A DNA stretch of 18,120 nt from RGIG8748 sp045578205 (GCA_045578205.1 JAZNJU010000023.1:1-18120), one strand, 5' to 3'. Shown: positions 1 through 8,354, numbered from the stretch's first letter. Notes: generated by a model from the sequence alone, not told the origin. Numbers and translations: made by a program.

Positions 1-1
1 A

Positions 2-1249
2 CTGAAAAACGGGATAAACCTGTATTATATTCCGGATACTAAATACAAGACTGTTTCAGTCAGTACATTTCTTAATCGAAAACTAAAAAAAGACGAAGCA
101 ACAATGAATGCGCTCTTGTCCAAAGTGCTTACAAGAGGAACCGAGTCGTGCCCGGATATAACGGCACTTAGTACCTATGCCGATGAATTATACGGAACTT
201 TGTATGATGTAAATATAACAAAAAAATCCTATGTGCAGAGCATAGTTTCCACAGTAAACTTTCTTTCGGACAATTATACCGACGATAACATAACACAAAA
301 GTGTACTGCACTTATGCTGGACTTGCTTTTTAAACCCAATGCACCATCTTCATCTTTTCCCAAGGATGTTGTAAAGGTCGAAAAGCAAAACCTCAAGGAT
401 GATATTGAGGGGCTTATCAACGACAAACGCTCCTATGCCAATTTCAGATGTATTGAAGAAATGTGCAAAGGGGAAGAAAATGCAATTATGGAGTTCGGTT
501 ATCTTGATGATCTTCCCAAAATTGACGAAAAGATGCTCTACAATCACTACAAAGACATAATTACAAAAAGTCCCATAGATATTTATGTTGTAGGGGATAT
601 AGACCTTGAGGAATTTATCGGATACATCTGCGATTACCTGAATGAATTTGATTTTAGCATAGAACCCGTTTCGGGACAGGCAGGCGCCATTAAAGCCATT
701 GAAGAAGTAAGATATGCCGAAGACTGTTTTGAAGTTGCGCAGGGCAAACTTGCAATGGGATTTACAACCGAAATCACAATAAATGATAATGACTACTATG
801 CTCTTCTTCTGGGTAACAGTATATACGGTTCGGGGGCACATTCGAGGCTGTTCAATACAGTAAGGGAACAGATGAGCCTTTGTTATTATGCAGGTTCCAG
901 ACTTGATAAATTCCGCGGACTTATGCTTGTGAGTTCCGGAATAGAATTTGAAAATTTTGAGAAAGCAAAAACTGAAATAGTAAAGCAACTTGACTGTATT
1001 GCCAAGGGTGATTTTACCGATGAGGAGATGGAAGTTGCAAGAAGATTTCTCGTAAATTCATATTTGTCATACAAGGACAGTCCCTACGCCATGAAAGAGT
1101 ATTACCGTTCACAGGTTTTTTCAAAAACGCAAATCAGCATAGATGAAGCGGTAAAGAAGATTGGCACGATAAACAGGGAAGATGTAAAGAAAGCACTTTC
1201 CAAGGTTAAGTTGAACACCGTGTATTTTTTAAAGGGAAAGGAAGCCTGA
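2..1249 (+). CDS. yfmF: M16-family protein YfmF (EF-P modification-associated), 5' partial
   Basis: This is a member of the M16 (pitrilysin/insulinase-fold) peptidase family, best matched to the inactive-type partner YfmF. The reading frame is open from base 2, so the real start lies upstream of the window. The ATG at 104 is internal, because the 34 codons before it read as family sequence (NGINLYYIPD). The region that carries HxxEH in active M16 enzymes reads NALLSKVLTRGTESCPD here, with no zinc-binding histidines. The C-terminal half keeps typical M16 features such as DIYVVGDID and the GSGAHSRLFNTVREQ segment. The stop is 3 bases before yfmH, so the two are almost certainly co-translated and probably form a heterodimer with one active subunit, as in other M16B pairs. 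In Bacillus, relatives are linked genetically to 5-aminopentanol modification of elongation factor P. The molecular role is unknown. Confidence 0.88.
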   Translation: MKNGINLYYIPDTKYKTVSVSTFLNRKLKKDEATMNALLSKVLTRGTESCPDITALSTYADELYGTLYDVNITKKSYVQSIVSTVNFLSDNYTDDNITQKCTALMLDLLFKPNAPSSSFPKDVVKVEKQNLKDDIEGLINDKRSYANFRCIEEMCKGEENAIMEFGYLDDLPKIDEKMLYNHYKDIITKSPIDIYVVGDIDLEEFIGYICDYLNEFDFSIEPVSGQAGAIKAIEEVRYAEDCFEVAQGKLAMGFTTEITINDNDYYALLLGNSIYGSGAHSRLFNTVREQMSLCYYAGSRLDKFRGLMLVSSGIEFENFEKAKTEIVKQLDCIAKGDFTDEEMEVARRFLVNSYLSYKDSPYAMKEYYRSQVFSKTQISIDEAVKKIGTINREDVKKALSKVKLNTVYFLKGKEA

Positions 1250-1252
1250 AAT

Positions 1253-2539
1253 ATGAAGTATTCAAAGATTGAAAACAAAGACCTAAATGAAATAATGTAT
1301 GTCGGCGAACACGAAAGCGGTCTTGGTGTATTTGTAATCCCCAAGAAAGGCTGTGTCAAGAAGTACGCAACTTTTGCCACAAAATTCGGTTCTGTCAACA
1401 ACAAATTTATACCCATAGACGGTGACGATGTTTACACCATTCCCGACGGTGTGGCTCATTTTTTGGAACACAAAATGTTTGAACAAAGTGACGGTACAAA
1501 CGCATTTGACAAATTTTCAATCTATGGCGCCAATGCAAATGCTTTTACCTCCTTTACCTACACCAACTATCTTTTTTCCTGCACCGACAACTTTGAGGAA
1601 AGTTTCAGACACCTTTTGTCCTATGTTCAGGACCCGTATTTCACGGATGAAAATGTTAAGAAAGAACAGGGCATAATAGGTCAGGAAATCCGTATGTATG
1701 ATGATGACGGACAGTGGATGGTAATGTTCAATCTTCTAAAGGCTCTTTATCATGTAAATCCTGTGCGCATTGACATCGCAGGAACGGTTGAGAGTATAGC
1801 GGAAATAGACAAAGACATTCTGTACAGATGCTACAATTCATTCTACAATCCGTCCAATATGGTAGTTTGCGTTGTCGGTGATGTAAACCCCGAAGATGTA
1901 TTTGCAATAGTTGACGAGGTCATCAAAAAGGATAAAGCCAATAAGGTTGTTGAAAGAATTTTTGAAGAAGAGCCCAAGGAAATATGCAAGGAATATATTG
2001 AGGCAAAGGCAAGCGTTTCAATACCGCTTTTCAATATAGGATTTAAGGACAACAACTTAAAAGTCGGTGATGAACTTTTAAAAAGAGAAATAGCAACGGA
2101 TATTTTGTCCAGAGTACTTTTCGGAAGAAGCAGCAGGCTGTACACGAGTATGTACGAAGAAGGCCTTGTAAATGAAAACTTCGGTACAGACAACTCCACC
2201 GAAAGTGAATTCGCCTGCGTTGTAGTTGTCGGGGAAAGCGAAAAACCGGATGTCGTTAAAGAAAGATTGATGGAAGAAATTTCTCTTATTACTTCCGCCG
2301 GAATAGAAAAAGCCGAGTTTGACAGAGTTAAAAAAGCATACTACGGCTCGTATTTAAGAGGTTTCAACAATGTTGAAACAATCGGAAATATGGTTACAAG
2401 ATATATTTTGAGCGGAATTAACATTTTTAAATTCAAAGATGTTTTCGAAAGCGTTGACCTGGATTTTGCAATGGAAGTTTTTAAAGAAATTTTCACCAAA
2501 GAAAACATGGCAATGAGTGTGGTTTATCCCGTAGAATAA
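1253..2539 (+). CDS. yfmH: M16-family zinc metallopeptidase YfmH (EF-P modification-associated)
   Basis: This 428-residue protein is the catalytic-type partner of the M16 pair. The inverted zinc motif HFLEH is plain near residue 70 (GVAHFLEHKMFE), and an acidic downstream region (QGIIGQEIRMYDDD) is placed to supply the third zinc ligand. The M16 core features NPSNMVVCVVGD and, in the second half, the GRSSRLYTSMYEEGL segment are present. It starts at ATG 1253, 3 bases after the yfmF stop, with an AAAGGAAG ribosome binding site inside the end of yfmF. No signal peptide is seen, so it is probably cytoplasmic. The family is associated in Bacillus with the EF-P aminopentanol modification pathway, but a substrate peptide is not known to me. 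The length is normal for the family. Confidence 0.9.
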   Translation: MKYSKIENKDLNEIMYVGEHESGLGVFVIPKKGCVKKYATFATKFGSVNNKFIPIDGDDVYTIPDGVAHFLEHKMFEQSDGTNAFDKFSIYGANANAFTSFTYTNYLFSCTDNFEESFRHLLSYVQDPYFTDENVKKEQGIIGQEIRMYDDDGQWMVMFNLLKALYHVNPVRIDIAGTVESIAEIDKDILYRCYNSFYNPSNMVVCVVGDVNPEDVFAIVDEVIKKDKANKVVERIFEEEPKEICKEYIEAKASVSIPLFNIGFKDNNLKVGDELLKREIATDILSRVLFGRSSRLYTSMYEEGLVNENFGTDNSTESEFACVVVVGESEKPDVVKERLMEEISLITSAGIEKAEFDRVKKAYYGSYLRGFNNVETIGNMVTRYILSGINIFKFKDVFESVDLDFAMEVFKEIFTKENMAMSVVYPVE

Positions 2540-2568
2540 ACAGCACAAATTGCAGAAAGGATACTTCA

Positions 2569-3438
2569 ATGAACTCATATGTTTCATTTCCTCATCTCGG
2601 TTTGAAATTCAACATAAGCGAGGTAGCATTTGTAATCGGGGGAAAGGAGATATACTGGTACGGACTTATTATTTCACTTGGATTTTTGCTGGCAATAATC
2701 TGCGCACTTAAACTTGCAGAAAAATATGGCATGAAAAGTGACACCATAATAGACCTTGTGTTATTTGCCGCTCCGATAGGTATAATATGCGCAAGAGCAT
2801 ATTACGTAATATTCCAATGGGATTATTACAGTGCGCATCCGGGAGAAATTGTTAAAATATGGAATGGCGGTCTTGCAATATACGGAGGCATTTTGGCTGC
2901 AATAGTTGTAGCCATTGTGTATTGCAGGATAAAGAAAGAAAACCTCATGCTTCTGTGTGACATTGGTTCAATAGGTCTGCTCATAGGTCAGAGTGTCGGC
3001 AGATGGGGTAACTTTTTCAATCAGGAAGCATTTGGTACTAACACCAAACTTCCGTGGGGTATGACAGGAGACCTTATTAAAAGAGATCTGTATTCACTTA
3101 CTCTCGACGGAATAAACATTGACCCAAATATTCCCGTTCATCCTACATTCCTATATGAATCCTTGTGGAACGCAACATTTGTACTGATTTATCTTCTTTG
3201 TTTCAGAAAAAGAAAGTTTGACGGACAAATCTTTTTCTCATACTTAATCAGTTACGGACTTGGACGTTTTTTCATAGAGGGTCTAAGGACAGACAGTCTT
3301 ACAGCAGGCAGTTTCAGAGTGTCCCAGTTGGTGTCTGTGGGTTGCGTTGCTGCCGGCATTGTATTTATGATATATAACTTAAGAAAATCCGAGAAAAAAC
3401 TCACATTACCGTTAGATAAAAAAACACAAGAAAATTAA
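2569..3438 (+). CDS. lgt: Prolipoprotein diacylglyceryl transferase
   Basis: Lgt transfers diacylglycerol from phosphatidylglycerol to the lipobox cysteine of prolipoproteins in the cytoplasmic membrane, the first step of lipoprotein maturation. The 289-residue sequence is a polytopic membrane protein of normal family length with about seven hydrophobic segments. Signature elements in order are WYGLIISLGF near the N-terminus, GGLAIYGGI with its conserved tyrosine, the family signature GRWGNFFNQEAFG, HPTFLYESLWN, and GLGRFFIEGLRTD near the C-terminus. The start is ATG 2569 behind an AGAAAGGA ribosome binding site. A 29-base gap follows yfmH, so it is probably read from the same upstream promoter. 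No terminator hairpin is obvious after the stop. The mgtE promoter begins only about 10 bases further on. Confidence 0.96.
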   Translation: MNSYVSFPHLGLKFNISEVAFVIGGKEIYWYGLIISLGFLLAIICALKLAEKYGMKSDTIIDLVLFAAPIGIICARAYYVIFQWDYYSAHPGEIVKIWNGGLAIYGGILAAIVVAIVYCRIKKENLMLLCDIGSIGLLIGQSVGRWGNFFNQEAFGTNTKLPWGMTGDLIKRDLYSLTLDGINIDPNIPVHPTFLYESLWNATFVLIYLLCFRKRKFDGQIFFSYLISYGLGRFFIEGLRTDSLTAGSFRVSQLVSVGCVAAGIVFMIYNLRKSEKKLTLPLDKKTQEN

Positions 3439-3447
3439 TTAAACATA

Positions 3448-3476
3448 TTGAGATTTAAAAGTATTTGTGGTAAAAT
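3448..3476 (+). promoter_or_regulatory. Sigma-A-type promoter of the mgtE unit
   Basis: TTGAGA at 3448-3453 and TAAAAT at 3471-3476 are separated by exactly 17 bases, a good match to the housekeeping -35/-10 pattern. The predicted transcript would begin near 3483 and carry about 245 nt before the mgtE start. The promoter sits directly after the lgt stop. It is predicted by eye only. Confidence 0.6.
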
Positions 3477-3514
3477 ATACATTATTGAAGATTTTTTAAG
3501 AGAGGTGAGACTAA

Positions 3515-3607
3515 ATGGACGCCGGAGGCAGTAATAGTACCAATTATGTCGGGTGTAATTTCACAACTTTATTTTTCCTTTGTGCGCCCTGTAGTCGCAC
3601 ATTCTAA
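3515..3607 (+). CDS. Possible 30-codon leader ORF upstream of mgtE
   Basis: An ATG at 3515 follows AGAGAGGTGAG at good ribosome-binding distance and opens a 30-codon frame (starting MDAGGSNSTNYVG) that ends at TAA 3605-3607. It contains three cysteines and matches nothing I recognise. It lies entirely inside the structured mgtE leader. The apparent ribosome binding site is also the stretch that resembles the M-box 5' core, so the frame may be accidental. If translated, it could act as an attenuation peptide. Confidence is low. Confidence 0.15.
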   Translation: MDAGGSNSTNYVGCNFTTLFFLCAPCSRTF

Positions 3608-3631
3608 AATATCTGAGTAGTAAGATTACAC

Positions 3632-3672
3632 GGCGGCTGTACGGGTGAAATATGCCTGTTTGCCGCTTTTAT
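3632..3672 (+). terminator. Terminator-like hairpin in the mgtE leader
   Basis: GCGGC at 3633-3637 pairs with GCCGC at 3662-3666, enclosing a second stem ACGGGT/GCCTGT (3641-3646 with 3654-3659) around a 7-base loop, and is followed by TTTTAT. It sits about 60 bases before the mgtE start in the leader. That position fits a conditional (attenuator) terminator better than an end-of-operon one. The T tract is short and interrupted, so efficiency is uncertain. Confidence 0.4.
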
Positions 3673-3728
3673 AATTGCGTACCATACTTTTCTCTACCCC
3701 AATATTACTTCAGACGGGAGGAATTGAA

Positions 3729-5078
3729 ATGGACGAAGAAAGAATTGCACTGGAAAGAGCAGAAGAACTTCTCAGGAACAAACAATTTGTTAAACTCAAA
3801 AACCATCTTTCAGAAATGAACCCTGCGGATATTGCTCTTTTTATGTCGGAACTTGAAGATGATGAACTGGTAATTGCGTTCCGAATTACCCCAAAAGATT
3901 TGGCTGCAGACACTTTTGTAGAGATGGAAAGTGAACAGCAGGAACAACTCATCCACAATTTTACGGATAAGGAGTTAAAAGAAGTCATTGATGAAATCTA
4001 CGTTGACGATGCCGTAGATATCATAGAAGAAATGCCTGCAAATGTCGTTAAAAGAATACTTCGTGCGGCAGATGCCGACACACGGAAAAGCATAAATATG
4101 ATTTTGCAGTATCCTGATGACAGTGCAGGAAGCATTATGACAACGGAGTATGTCACTTTAAAGAAGACCATGACCGTTGACGATGCTATAACTCACATAA
4201 GACGTATCGGACTTAACAAAGAAACTGTTTATACGTGCTATGTAACAGACAGCAACAAACTCATAGGTCTTGTTACCGTTAAAGACCTTCTTCTTGCAGG
4301 TGGAGATGATATCATAGAAGATATCATGGAAACAAAACCGATATATGTAATTACAACAGAAGACAAAGAAGCCGTTGCCTATGCGTTCGACAAGTACAAC
4401 TTTATGGCACTTCCTGTTGTGGATGAAGAACAGAGAATGGTCGGTATTGTAACCTTTGATGATGCTATCGATGTTTTGCAGGATGAAGCAACAGAAGATA
4501 TCGAAAAGATGGCGGCTATCGTCCCCAACGACAGACCGTATATGCGTACGGGCGTTTTTGAAACATGGAAAAAACGTATCCCGTGGCTTGTTCTTCTTAT
4601 GCTTCTGGCAACATTTACCGGTATGATAATGTCAGTGTTTGAAAACGCTCTCAAGGCTCAGATAATCCTCACAGCGTTCATTCCTATGATAATGAACACT
4701 GCCGGCAATTCCGGTTCACAGGCATCTGTTACCATAATTCACGGGCTTTCTGTGGGTGAGATTGAGTACCGCGATACCATAAAGGTAGTGTGGAAAGAAG
4801 TGCGGGTAGCACTTTTGTGCGGTATCACTCTCAGTGTAACAATGTTCTTAAAGTGCCTTTTACTGGACAGATTGCCGATGGATGTATCGCTTGTTATATC
4901 GCTTACTTTGATATTTGCCGTGGCATTTGCAAAGATTATAGGCTGTTTGCTTCCCATAGGTGCAAAACGGATTGGCTTTGACCCTGCGGTTATGGCAAGT
5001 CCCTTTATTACAACCATTGTAGATGCTTTGTCGCTTTTGGTTTACTTCAGCGTTGCGGGGCTATTTTTGAACATATAA
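3729..5078 (+). CDS. mgtE: Magnesium transporter MgtE
   Basis: MgtE is a homodimeric Mg2+ channel/transporter of the cytoplasmic membrane, gated by Mg2+ bound to its cytosolic domains. The 449-residue protein shows the full order: an acidic helical N domain (about residues 1-125, with DDAVDIIEEMP), a tandem CBS pair (about 135-255, beginning PDDSAGSIMTTEYV), a plug-like linker, and about five membrane helices (from about 280). The pore signature MNTAGNSGSQ and the late FDPAVMASPFITTIVDA segment with its conserved Asp are both present. I chose ATG 3729 because it follows GGGAGGAATTGAA directly. A TTG 54 bases upstream would add an unrelated tail and has no ribosome binding site. It heads a unit with the MATE exporter (10-base gap) and ywlG. 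Control is probably through the structured leader. Confidence 0.96.
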   Translation: MDEERIALERAEELLRNKQFVKLKNHLSEMNPADIALFMSELEDDELVIAFRITPKDLAADTFVEMESEQQEQLIHNFTDKELKEVIDEIYVDDAVDIIEEMPANVVKRILRAADADTRKSINMILQYPDDSAGSIMTTEYVTLKKTMTVDDAITHIRRIGLNKETVYTCYVTDSNKLIGLVTVKDLLLAGGDDIIEDIMETKPIYVITTEDKEAVAYAFDKYNFMALPVVDEEQRMVGIVTFDDAIDVLQDEATEDIEKMAAIVPNDRPYMRTGVFETWKKRIPWLVLLMLLATFTGMIMSVFENALKAQIILTAFIPMIMNTAGNSGSQASVTIIHGLSVGEIEYRDTIKVVWKEVRVALLCGITLSVTMFLKCLLLDRLPMDVSLVISLTLIFAVAFAKIIGCLLPIGAKRIGFDPAVMASPFITTIVDALSLLVYFSVAGLFLNI

Positions 5079-5088
5079 GGTGGGTTTT

Positions 5089-6477
5089 ATGATAAAAAAA
5101 TATATAGGCGACAAGGCATTTTACAAAATGCTTTTTGTCGTGGCTGTACCTATCATTTTGCAGAATTTCATAACAAACCTTGTAAATATGATAGACAATA
5201 TTATGGTAGGTTCTCTGGGAACAGAACAGGTGTCTGCCGTTGCTATTGTCAATCAACTGATTTTTGTATTCAACCTCGCAATCTTTGGTGCGGTAAGCGG
5301 TGCGGGAATTTTCACGTCACAGTATTTTGGTAAAAGTGATGATGAGGGTATCCGCTATACCATAAGGTTTAAGGCACTTGTATGCTTTTCAATGCTTGCT
5401 GTTGCTTTACTTATGTTTACATTTTTTGATAAATTTCTCATAAATCTGTATCTTCACGACGGAAGTTACAACTGCGACAAAGATTTGGCATTTAATTATG
5501 CCCGAAAATATCTTCGCATAATGCTCATGGGTTTTTTGCCCTATGTCGTAACGCAGGTTTTTGCAAGCACACTGAAAGAGACAGGAGATACATTTGTTCC
5601 GATGCTTGCGGGAATACTTGCTGTTGCCACAAACACGATACTTAATTATCTTCTCATATTCGGTGCGGGATTTTTCCCGAAACTTGGTGTCGAGGGTGCA
5701 GCATGGGGAACTGTAATTTCCCGATTTGTTGAATGTGCAGTTGTGCTTGTGTACATTCGTGTGAAACTCAATAAGCACGCATTTTTCAGGGGCGCACTAA
5801 GGACATTGTACATACCTTTTAATATTCTCGGAAAGTTTGCCGCAAAAGGCGTTCCGCTGCTTATTAATGAAATTGTATGGTCTGTGGGTATGTCGTTTCT
5901 TACAATGTGTTACAGCAGTTACGGTCTGGCAGTTGTGGCGGCGTGCAGTATATCGTCCACTGTTGTTAACCTGCTCAACATAACTTTCCGTTCTCTTGGT
6001 ATTGCCACGGGAATTATTCTCGGAAAAGACCTTGGCGCCAACGAGTTTGACCGCGCCGTGTCGAATATGCACAAACTCAATTCCTTTGCCCTGGTTGTCA
6101 GTGCAGTTATAGGACTTATAACATTTTTTGCCGCTGATTATGTGCCGTATCTGTACAACGTATCTTCCGAATCGGAACGGTGGGCTGTTTACTTTATAAA
6201 GGCATCTGCAATATTTATGCCGTTTCTGTGCTATGAGAACTCTGCATATTTTACGCTCCGAGCAGGCGGAAGAATATTCATAACTTCAATATTTGATGGT
6301 TATTTTGTACTTATTGTGTGCGGAGGAATTGCTTTTGCATTAAAGGGTATTGCACCCATAAGTGTTACATACGTTGCCGTTGAGGCTACCAACATGCTCA
6401 AAGCGGCTCTTGGCTTTATTTTACTTAAGAAAAAAGTTTGGGTACGCAATCTTGTAGGAGGAAATAACAATGAATGA
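5089..6477 (+). CDS. MATE-family multidrug/Na+ antiporter
   Basis: This is a 462-residue polytopic membrane protein of the MATE (multi antimicrobial extrusion) family, which exports cationic drugs or metabolites in exchange for Na+ or H+. The family hallmarks are clear: the N-terminal half has VPIILQNFITNLVNMIDNIMVG and a following AVAIVNQLIFVF segment, and there is an internal repeat of the same fold in the second half (KGVPLLINEIVWSVGMSF). About twelve hydrophobic segments are visible. The start is ATG 5089 behind AAGGTGG; a GTG three codons earlier overlaps that ribosome binding site and is unlikely. It lies 10 bases after mgtE, and its last codons overlap the ywlG start by 8 bases. The substrate cannot be predicted from sequence. 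Confidence 0.92.
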   Translation: MIKKYIGDKAFYKMLFVVAVPIILQNFITNLVNMIDNIMVGSLGTEQVSAVAIVNQLIFVFNLAIFGAVSGAGIFTSQYFGKSDDEGIRYTIRFKALVCFSMLAVALLMFTFFDKFLINLYLHDGSYNCDKDLAFNYARKYLRIMLMGFLPYVVTQVFASTLKETGDTFVPMLAGILAVATNTILNYLLIFGAGFFPKLGVEGAAWGTVISRFVECAVVLVYIRVKLNKHAFFRGALRTLYIPFNILGKFAAKGVPLLINEIVWSVGMSFLTMCYSSYGLAVVAACSISSTVVNLLNITFRSLGIATGIILGKDLGANEFDRAVSNMHKLNSFALVVSAVIGLITFFAADYVPYLYNVSSESERWAVYFIKASAIFMPFLCYENSAYFTLRAGGRIFITSIFDGYFVLIVCGGIAFALKGIAPISVTYVAVEATNMLKAALGFILLKKKVWVRNLVGGNNNE

Positions 6478-7015
6478 AATTGCAAACCAGTGTCGTATAT
6501 GCGCTAAAGACCTAATGGAAAAGGCACATCTTAAAAAAGGAGACATAGTGGTTGTGGGATGTTCCACAAGCGAAGTTTTGGGAAGCAAATGGGGAACAAA
6601 TTCCAGTCCCGATACAGCCAAAATCCTTTTTGAAAGCATATATGAAGTTTTTGAAAAAGAAGGCATATATCTTGCCGCACAGTGCTGTGAGCACCTTAAT
6701 CGTGCTATTATAATCGAACGTGAAGCGGTGCAGGGTGCCGAAACAGTAAATGTGGTACCTCAGCCCAAGGCAGGCGGTTCTTTTGCTACCGAAGCCTATG
6801 CTCACTTCAAAAATCCCGTTGCCATCGAGGAAATCAAGGCAGATGCAGGAATGGATATAGGCTCCACACTAATAGGTATGCACCTTAAAAAGGTTGCTGT
6901 CCCCGTCAAACTCGAGGGGGGCAAAATAGGTATGGCAAATGTGACCGCTGCAAGAACAAGACCTAAGTTTATAGGCGGTATAAGAGCGCAGTACGATGAG
7001 AGCCTTATTGGATGA
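6470..7015 (+). CDS. ywlG: UPF0340/TIGR01440 family protein YwlG
   Basis: This 181-residue protein belongs to the UPF0340 (DUF436, TIGR01440) family, typified by Bacillus YwlG. Recognisable blocks are GDIVVVGCSTSEVLG near residue 24, AAQCCEHLNRA with its Cys-Cys-x-His, the VPQPKAGGSFATEAY segment, and the C-terminal IGGIRAQYDE. It is a soluble protein with no signal peptide. Its biochemical function is not established. As I recall, ywlG was implicated in Bacillus EF-P aminopentanol modification, which would link it to yfmF/yfmH upstream. It starts at ATG 6470 behind TAGGAGG, and the start overlaps the MATE stop in an ATGAATGA arrangement, so translation is coupled. Confidence 0.9.
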   Translation: MNEIANQCRICAKDLMEKAHLKKGDIVVVGCSTSEVLGSKWGTNSSPDTAKILFESIYEVFEKEGIYLAAQCCEHLNRAIIIEREAVQGAETVNVVPQPKAGGSFATEAYAHFKNPVAIEEIKADAGMDIGSTLIGMHLKKVAVPVKLEGGKIGMANVTAARTRPKFIGGIRAQYDESLIG

Positions 7016-7034
7016 TATAAATTGTCCTGTTTTC

Positions 7035-7063
7035 TTGACATTTACCGTTGTTTTTTGTAAAAT
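7035..7063 (+). promoter_or_regulatory. hisS: Strong sigma-A promoter of hisS-aspS
   Basis: A perfect TTGACA (7035-7040) and a TAAAAT (7058-7063) lie 17 bases apart. Transcription should start near 7070, leaving only about 28 nt before the hisS ATG. That leaves no room for a T-box or other long leader, so this synthetase pair appears not to use tRNA-sensing attenuation. Confidence 0.75.
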
Positions 7064-7097
7064 AAACTATATTTAACATATTTTGGAGGAAGTTTGT

Positions 7098-8354
7098 ATG
7101 CTTACCAAAGCACCAAAAGGAACTTCGGATATTCTGCCCGAAAATTCCTATAAATGGCAATATGTAGAAAGTGTTATAGAGAAACTTTGCGCAGATTTCG
7201 GCGTCAAAGAAATCAGAACACCTGTGTTTGAACACACCGAATTGTTTTCAAGAGGTGTTGGAGACACTACCGATGTTGTTGAAAAGGAAATGTACACATT
7301 CAACGACAAGGGGGGAAGAAGCATTACGCTGCGCCCCGAGGGTACTGCAGGTGCTGCAAGGAGTTTTATTGAAAACGGTCTTTTTAACAATCCGCAACCC
7401 ACCAAACTCTATTATGGCATAAGTTGTTACCGCTATGAAAAACCTCAGGCGGGAAGAATGAGAGAATTTCACCAATTCGGTGTTGAATATTTCGGTACAC
7501 AGCATCACAGTGCCGATGCCGAGATCATCGAACTGGCACTTATGCTTTTTGACAGACTTGGAATAAAGGATATAACGCTTCGTATAAACAGCATCGGTTG
7601 TCCAAAATGCCGCAAGGAATACAACGAAAAATTAAAAGAGTTTTTGTCACAGAACTATGACAAACTCTGTGAAACCTGTCAGGGCAGATTTGAGCGTAAT
7701 CCCATGCGTATTATTGATTGTAAATCTCCGATATGCAAGGATATAATAAAGGGCGCTCCGAGACTTATAGATTATCTTTGCGATGAATGTGCCCAGCATT
7801 TTTCATCGGTGAGGGCATCGCTTACCAATATGGGTATAGATTACACCATAGACCCCGATATAGTAAGAGGACTTGACTACTACACAAAGACTGTGTTTGA
7901 AATTACTGCAGATATCGAAAGTTCCAACACTACAATATGCGGTGGAGGAAGATATGACGGTCTTGTGGGTCAACTTGGCGGTCCTGATACACCTGCCTGC
8001 GGTTTTGCAATAGGTATGGAAAGACTTTTGCTTTGCCTTGAAAATCAAAATATAGAAATAATGCCGCAGTCACCTATGCAGGTTTTTGTCGGAAGCATTG
8101 GGGATGAAAGTGCCTTTTTTGCACAACGTCTGGTGCATGAACTCCGAATTATGGGAATAAGCGCCGACTATGATAAACTTTCCAGAAGCGTCAAAGCACA
8201 GATGAAGCAAGCAAACAAACTCGGATGCAAATATTCTCTCATAATAGGGGATACTGAAATAGCAGACGGCAAAGTGATGCTAAAGGATATGTCTTTGGGC
8301 GAATCAAAGCAAATCACCCTGACTGCCGATTCCGTTGCGGAAAACATACTATAA
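7098..8354 (+). CDS. hisS: Histidyl-tRNA synthetase
   Basis: HisRS is a class IIa synthetase that charges tRNA-His. The 418-residue protein is of normal length. It shows APKGTSDILP at the N-terminus, the LRPEGTA motif (about residues 78-84), and motif 2 with the HisRS pattern RYEKPQAGRMREFHQFGVE (about 112-130). The histidine-specific RGLDYYTKTVFE starts at Arg257, followed by CGGGRYDGL and then motif 3 (GFAIGMERLL). The insertion domain carries several cysteines (CPKCRKEY, CETC, CKSPIC), as is common in Firmicutes. The C-terminal anticodon-binding domain ends the protein. I chose ATG 7098, seven bases after GGAGGA. A TTG five codons upstream overlaps that ribosome binding site. aspS follows after 18 bases, an arrangement common in Firmicutes. 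Confidence 0.97.
   Translation: MLTKAPKGTSDILPENSYKWQYVESVIEKLCADFGVKEIRTPVFEHTELFSRGVGDTTDVVEKEMYTFNDKGGRSITLRPEGTAGAARSFIENGLFNNPQPTKLYYGISCYRYEKPQAGRMREFHQFGVEYFGTQHHSADAEIIELALMLFDRLGIKDITLRINSIGCPKCRKEYNEKLKEFLSQNYDKLCETCQGRFERNPMRIIDCKSPICKDIIKGAPRLIDYLCDECAQHFSSVRASLTNMGIDYTIDPDIVRGLDYYTKTVFEITADIESSNTTICGGGRYDGLVGQLGGPDTPACGFAIGMERLLLCLENQNIEIMPQSPMQVFVGSIGDESAFFAQRLVHELRIMGISADYDKLSRSVKAQMKQANKLGCKYSLIIGDTEIADGKVMLKDMSLGESKQITLTADSVAENIL

Larger units (their letters stand above)
3483..3728 (+). promoter_or_regulatory. Structured mgtE leader, possible M-box-like Mg2+ riboswitch
   Basis: This gene-free stretch is the long 5' leader of mgtE. Near its start, AGGTGAGACT followed by ATGGAC (3503-3520) resembles the conserved 5' core of M-box (ykoK) leaders, which control mgtE in many Firmicutes. 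A bulged hairpin follows: GGGTG (3551-3555) with CGCCC (3585-3589), and CACAA (3562-3566) with TTGTG (3580-3584). CTAAAATATCTGAG around 3604-3617 loosely recalls the M-box 3' core. A terminator-like hairpin then lies at 3632-3667. The GC-rich central M-box stems are not recognisable, so this may be a divergent M-box, another metal-sensing class, or something new. A 30-codon reading frame at 3515-3607 with a good ribosome binding site overlaps it. Confidence 0.45.

Noticed and set aside
104..106. ATG 104 as the yfmF start
   Set aside because: The frame is open to base 2 and the preceding codons read as M16 family sequence, so this methionine is internal.
350..988. 212-codon - strand reading frame opposite yfmF
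   Set aside because: It is antisense to a clear M16 gene, has low-complexity aromatic-rich composition and no credible start signal.
7064..7097. T-box leader before hisS
   Set aside because: The promoter leaves only about 28 nt before the start codon, with no stem-loops or T-box sequence.
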